From contig CALBTA010000311.1 of NCBI GenBank assembly GCA_937967755.1, positions 1 to 5,971 of the forward strand: a DNA stretch of 5,971 nt, written 5' to 3'. Source of the stretch: an uncultured Planctomycetaceae bacterium (GTDB lineage Bacteria; Planctomycetota; Planctomycetia; Pirellulales; Pirellulaceae). Below, piece after piece: positions 3,434-5,971 of the stretch (the stretch's first letter is position 1; every line of letters starts with the position of its first letter). Both the position numbers and the translations under genes were made by a program. The notes under the pieces were generated by a model, which worked only from the letters and a program-made list of their open reading frames with translations, was not told the DNA's origin and searched no databases.

Positions 3434-5971
3434 ATGCGTACGATCGCGTGTACTCTCGTTTGCCTTGCAGCGCTGAATTGCCAGGCGGAAGAAAAGCGAA
3501 TCGATTTCAACCGCGACATCCGCCCGTTGCTTTCAGACAACTGCTTCGCCTGTCACGGGCCGGAAGAAAAGTCTCGCGAAGCGGGCTTGCGTCTGGACGA
3601 TCGGCAGTCGGTGTTTGAAGAATTGGAATCAGGCGAAACGGCCATTGTGCCGGGCGACCTGGGCGCCAGCGCATTGGTCGACCGGATCACCGATTCCGAC
3701 GAAGACTTCATGATGCCGCCGCCCGATTCCGGGAAGATACTAGAGCCCGAGGAAATTGAGCTGCTGAAGCAGTGGATCGAGCAAGGAGCCAATTGGGCAG
3801 AGCATTGGGCGTTCGTTAACCCGCAACGGCCGGAGCTGCCAAAAGTTGGCCAAGCTGAATGGGCGAGGAATGCAATCGACCAATTCATCGCTGCACGGTT
3901 AGAGCAAGAGAAGTTGAAGCCGTCTGCCGCGGCGGATAAGGCCACGCTGTTGCGGCGTGCCACGTTCGATCTCACCGGTCTGCCGCCGACGCTGGCCGAG
4001 ATGGATGCGTTCCTCGCCGACAAATCCCCCGGGGCCTATGCGAGAGTTGTCGACCGCCTTCTGCAATCGCCCCGCTACGGCGAGCACATGGCACGGTATT
4101 GGTTAGACGCCGCCCGTTACGGAGATACGCACGGGTTGCATCTGGATAACTACCGCGAGATGTGGCCCTACCGCGATTGGGTCGTGCGGTCGATTAACGA
4201 CAACAAAGCCTACGATGCGTTCATCACCGAGCAACTGGCGGGCGACCTTCTTCCCCCCCTTGCCAAGGGGGGGCCAGGGGGGGTCGATGTTGCGCAAGCA
4301 CAGAACGATCGCCTCGTCGCCACCGGGTTTAACCGCTGCCACGTCACGACCGGTGAAGGGGGATCGATTGTCCAGGAGGTTTACACACGCAACGTCGTCG
4401 ACCGGGTCGTAACCACCGGTACGGTCATGCTGGGGCTGACGCTCGATTGCACCCGATGCCACGACCACAAGTACGACCCGCTGACGCAGAAGGACTTCTA
4501 CTCGATGTTCGCCTTCTTCAACAGCCTCGACGGTGCGGCGATGGATGGCAACAAGGCCGATCACGCCCCGGCGATGCGCGTGCAGACCGAGCAACAGCGC
4601 GCGGAGATCGCCAAGGCAAATGGCGAGATTTCCAAGCTGCAACAGCAAATCGAAGCCGTGGTCGCGGCCGTTGCTTACGAAGAGCCGGAGCAAATCGCCC
4701 CAGACAAGCCCGTAGAGCCGACCGAGTTTGTCTGGATCGAAGACTCAGCGCCGGATGCAAACCACCAAGGTGGTTGGGAATTTGTTTCCAAGCCGGCACC
4801 GGTGTTCAGTGGCGAAAAGTCAAGCAAGCGCACCGCGACCGGTTTGAGCCAACACTTCTTCGAGAACGCCAAGGTTCCGCTGAAAGTGAGCGCTGGCGAC
4901 AAGCTGTTCGCTTATGTCTACCTCGACCCAAAGAACCCACCCAAGCAAATCATGCTGCAATGGAACGCGGGCAAGTGGGAACACCGGGCCTATTGGGGCG
5001 GTGACCATATTCCTTGGGGAGCCAATGGATCTCCCAGCCGGCGACGCTATGGCGATTTGCCGAAGGCGGGTGAGTGGGTACGGTTGGAAGTGCCCGCCGC
5101 CGAAGTTGGCTTGAAGGCGGGTGCGATGATCAGCGGCTGGGCATTCACCCAGTTCGATGGAACCGTCTACTGGGACAAGGCCGGTCTGGTCAGCACTGCC
5201 GGGCAAACGGTTTCCTACGATTCCTTCGCCCGTTGGCTGAAGGATCAACGGGCTGGTAAAGCCGCTGGGCTATCTGGCGAGATCAAACAGCTTGCTCTGC
5301 AACGCGACGTACAACGAACGGAGGAACAAAGCGACCGCCTGCGCGCTTACTTCTTAGAGCACGCATACACGGGAACGCGAGAGAAGATCGATCCCTTGCG
5401 CGGGGAAATTGCCAACCTGGAAGATGCGATCAAAAAGCTGAATGCCGGCGGCGGCACGACGCTCATCTGGAAGGAGCTTGCCAAACCGAAAGATGCGTTC
5501 ATCTTGAACCGAGGGGAGTACGATCAGCCGACCGACAAGGTTACACGTAATACGCCGGGCGTGCTGCCGCCGATGCCCCAGGGTGCTCCGCTCAATCGGT
5601 TGGGCCTGGCCCAATGGCTGACCGACGAGTCTCATCCGCTAACGGCCCGCGTGGCGGTGAACCGCTTTTGGCAGCAGCTATTCGGGACCGGCATCGTGAA
5701 AACGTCGGAGGACTTTGGGTCACAGGGCGAACCGCCGAGCCACCCTGAATTGCTTGATTGGTTGGCCGTTGACTTCCGCGAAAACGGTTGGGATGTGAAG
5801 CGGCTGATGAAACAGATGGTGATGTCCGCGACGTACCGGCAGTCGTCGAAAGTTGCGCCCGAGTTGCTCGAGCGCGATCCGCACAACCGCCTGCTCGCCC
5901 GCGGGCCGCGCTTTCGTTTGGATGCCGAGGCGCTTCGCGATCAGGCGCTCGCGGTCAGCGGTTTGCTTGTC
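3434..5971 (+). CDS. Planctomycete cytochrome c / DUF1549-DUF1553 protein, 3' end outside window
   Basis: The frame is open for 846 codons to the window edge without a stop. The order is: signal peptide (about 1-18, cleavage near NCQA/EEK); PSCyt1 cytochrome c module with heme motif CFACH (37-41) and a later MMPP (93-96) whose methionines are possible ligands; DUF1549/PSCyt2 from about 145 to 365 with a second CxxCH, CTRCH (339-343), in the family signature [11 protein letters not shown]; a coiled-coil-like stretch (about 385-415); a beta-rich insert (about 431-588, ending [11 protein letters not shown]); a second coil (about 608-665); and the start of DUF1553/PSD1 ([11 protein letters not shown] at 743-753). 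Family members usually run to about 1000 residues, so the C-terminus is missing. They are thought to be extracytoplasmic redox proteins, often beside DUF1501 genes; the substrate is unknown. A repeat-derived segment sits at residues 274-283. The ATG at 3434 is the first after an in-frame stop at 3344; no clear Shine-Dalgarno precedes it. Confidence 0.92.
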   Translation, partial: MRTIACTLVCLAALNCQAEEKRIDFNRDIRPLLSDNCFACHGPEEKSREAGLRLDDRQSVFEELESGETAIVPGDLGASALVDRITDSDEDFMMPPPDSGKILEPEEIELLKQWIEQGANWAEHWAFVNPQRPELPKVGQAEWARNAIDQFIAARLEQEKLKPSAAADKATLLRRATFDLTGLPPTLAEMDAFLADKSPGAYARVVDRLLQSPRYGEHMARYWLDAARYGDTHGLHLDNYREMWPYRDWVVRSINDNKAYDAFITEQLAGDLLPPLAKGGPGGVDVAQAQNDRLVATGFNRCHVTTGEGGSIVQEVYTRNVVDRVVTTGTVMLGLTLDCTRCHDHKYDPLTQKDFYSMFAFFNSLDGAAMDGNKADHAPAMRVQTEQQRAEIAKANGEISKLQQQIEAVVAAVAYEEPEQIAPDKPVEPTEFVWIEDSAPDANHQGGWEFVSKPAPVFSGEKSSKRTATGLSQHFFENAKVPLKVSAGDKLFAYVYLDPKNPPKQIMLQWNAGKWEHRAYWGGDHIPWGANGSPSRRRYGDLPKAGEWVRLEVPAAEVGLKAGAMISGWAFTQFDGTVYWDKAGLVSTAGQTVSYDSFARWLKDQRAGKAAGLSGEIKQLALQRDVQRTEEQSDRLRAYFLEHAYTGTREKIDPLRGEIANLEDAIKKLNAGGGTTLIWKELAKPKDAFILNRGEYDQPTDKVTRNTPGVLPPMPQGAPLNRLGLAQWLTDESHPLTARVAVNRFWQQLFGTGIVKTSEDFGSQGEPPSHPELLDWLAVDFRENGWDVKRLMKQMVMSATYRQSSKVAPELLERDPHNRLLARGPRFRLDAEALRDQALAVSGLLV
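4253..4283. repeat. C/G-tract hairpin repeat inserted in frame in the DUF1549 coding region
   Basis: CCCCCCCTTG (4253-4262) and CAAGGGGGGG (4264-4273) form a perfect 10-bp inverted repeat around one base. They are followed by CCAGGGGGGG (4274-4283), a second copy of the G-rich arm. It resembles from memory a class of short repeats scattered through planctomycete, cyanobacterial and other genomes. It is read as [10 protein letters not shown] (residues 274-283) between AGDLL and the conserved LVATGFNRC motif. Related proteins, as I recall them, have only about eight residues there against 20 here. The reading frame is kept. Confidence 0.75.

Noticed and set aside
4267..4283. A possible G-quadruplex from the two G7 tracts
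   Set aside because: There are only two G tracts, each of which would have to be split to give four runs. The inverted repeat with the C7 tract is the simpler explanation.
4245..4300. A frameshift or assembly error at the C/G tracts
   Set aside because: The protein reads through correctly into the conserved ATGFNRC and [11 protein letters not shown] motifs in the same frame as the upstream PSCyt1 module.
4103..4693. A 196-codon open frame on the minus strand
   Set aside because: It lies wholly inside the cytochrome/DUF1549 gene, whose plus-strand frame carries clear family motifs. The minus product is a low-information mirror with no recognisable domain.
4447..5004. A 185-codon plus-strand frame overlapping the same gene
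   Set aside because: It is rich in Arg, Gly and Pro as expected for an out-of-frame reading of G+C-rich coding DNA, and the true frame is unbroken through this region.

Overview
The window reads as a piece of a planctomycete chromosome, most likely from the Pirellulales. The strongest evidence is the gene entering at the right edge. It codes for a secreted protein with a planctomycete-type cytochrome c module (PSCyt1, CFACH) followed by a DUF1549/PSCyt2 region carrying a second heme motif (CTRCH) and the start of a DUF1553/PSD1 region. This architecture is found almost only in Planctomycetota and related groups. A lone Flp-like prepilin, a degenerate PilZ protein and a transglutaminase/TPR protein fit the same picture.

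Layout, left to right. At 18-200 (+) lies a small CPXCG zinc-ribbon-like protein. At 299-568 (+) is a short class III (Flp/Tad-like) prepilin with its own candidate promoter and a good ribosome binding site. It converges, with a 12-base gap, on an exported single-domain rhodanese at 581-994 (-), which has a strong Shine-Dalgarno and an extended -10 promoter. The stretch 1010-1556 has no convincing gene but is rich in structure: a BIME-like pair of inverted hairpins (1126-1212), a strong bidirectional intrinsic terminator (1282-1316) and a near-perfect palindrome (1362-1385). A degenerate PilZ-like protein follows at 1557-1988 (-). The next spacer, 1989-2296, holds a complete MITE-like element at 2187-2282 with perfect 21-bp terminal inverted repeats, a 7-bp target duplication and a nested palindrome. 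At 2297-3238 (-) is an exported transglutaminase-like protein with TPR repeats. A divergent intergenic region with a TATAAT box leads into the large cytochrome-type gene from 3434 (+) to beyond the window.

The genes do not form one obvious pathway. Several products are predicted to be exported or cell-surface proteins: the prepilin, rhodanese, transglutaminase-TPR and PSCyt proteins. The TPR and PilZ genes point the same way, and the MITE sits between them, so an older leftward transcription unit ending at the terminators near 1282-1385 may have been interrupted.

The most notable content is three different compact palindromic repeat types within 6 kb. One is a hairpin pair whose differences are base-compensated. 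One is an intact MITE carrying a second repeat inside it. The third, a C7/G7/G7 hairpin repeat, is inserted in frame inside the PSCyt/DUF1549 gene, where it adds about ten residues without breaking the reading frame. All family assignments rest on reading motifs by eye; no database search was run.
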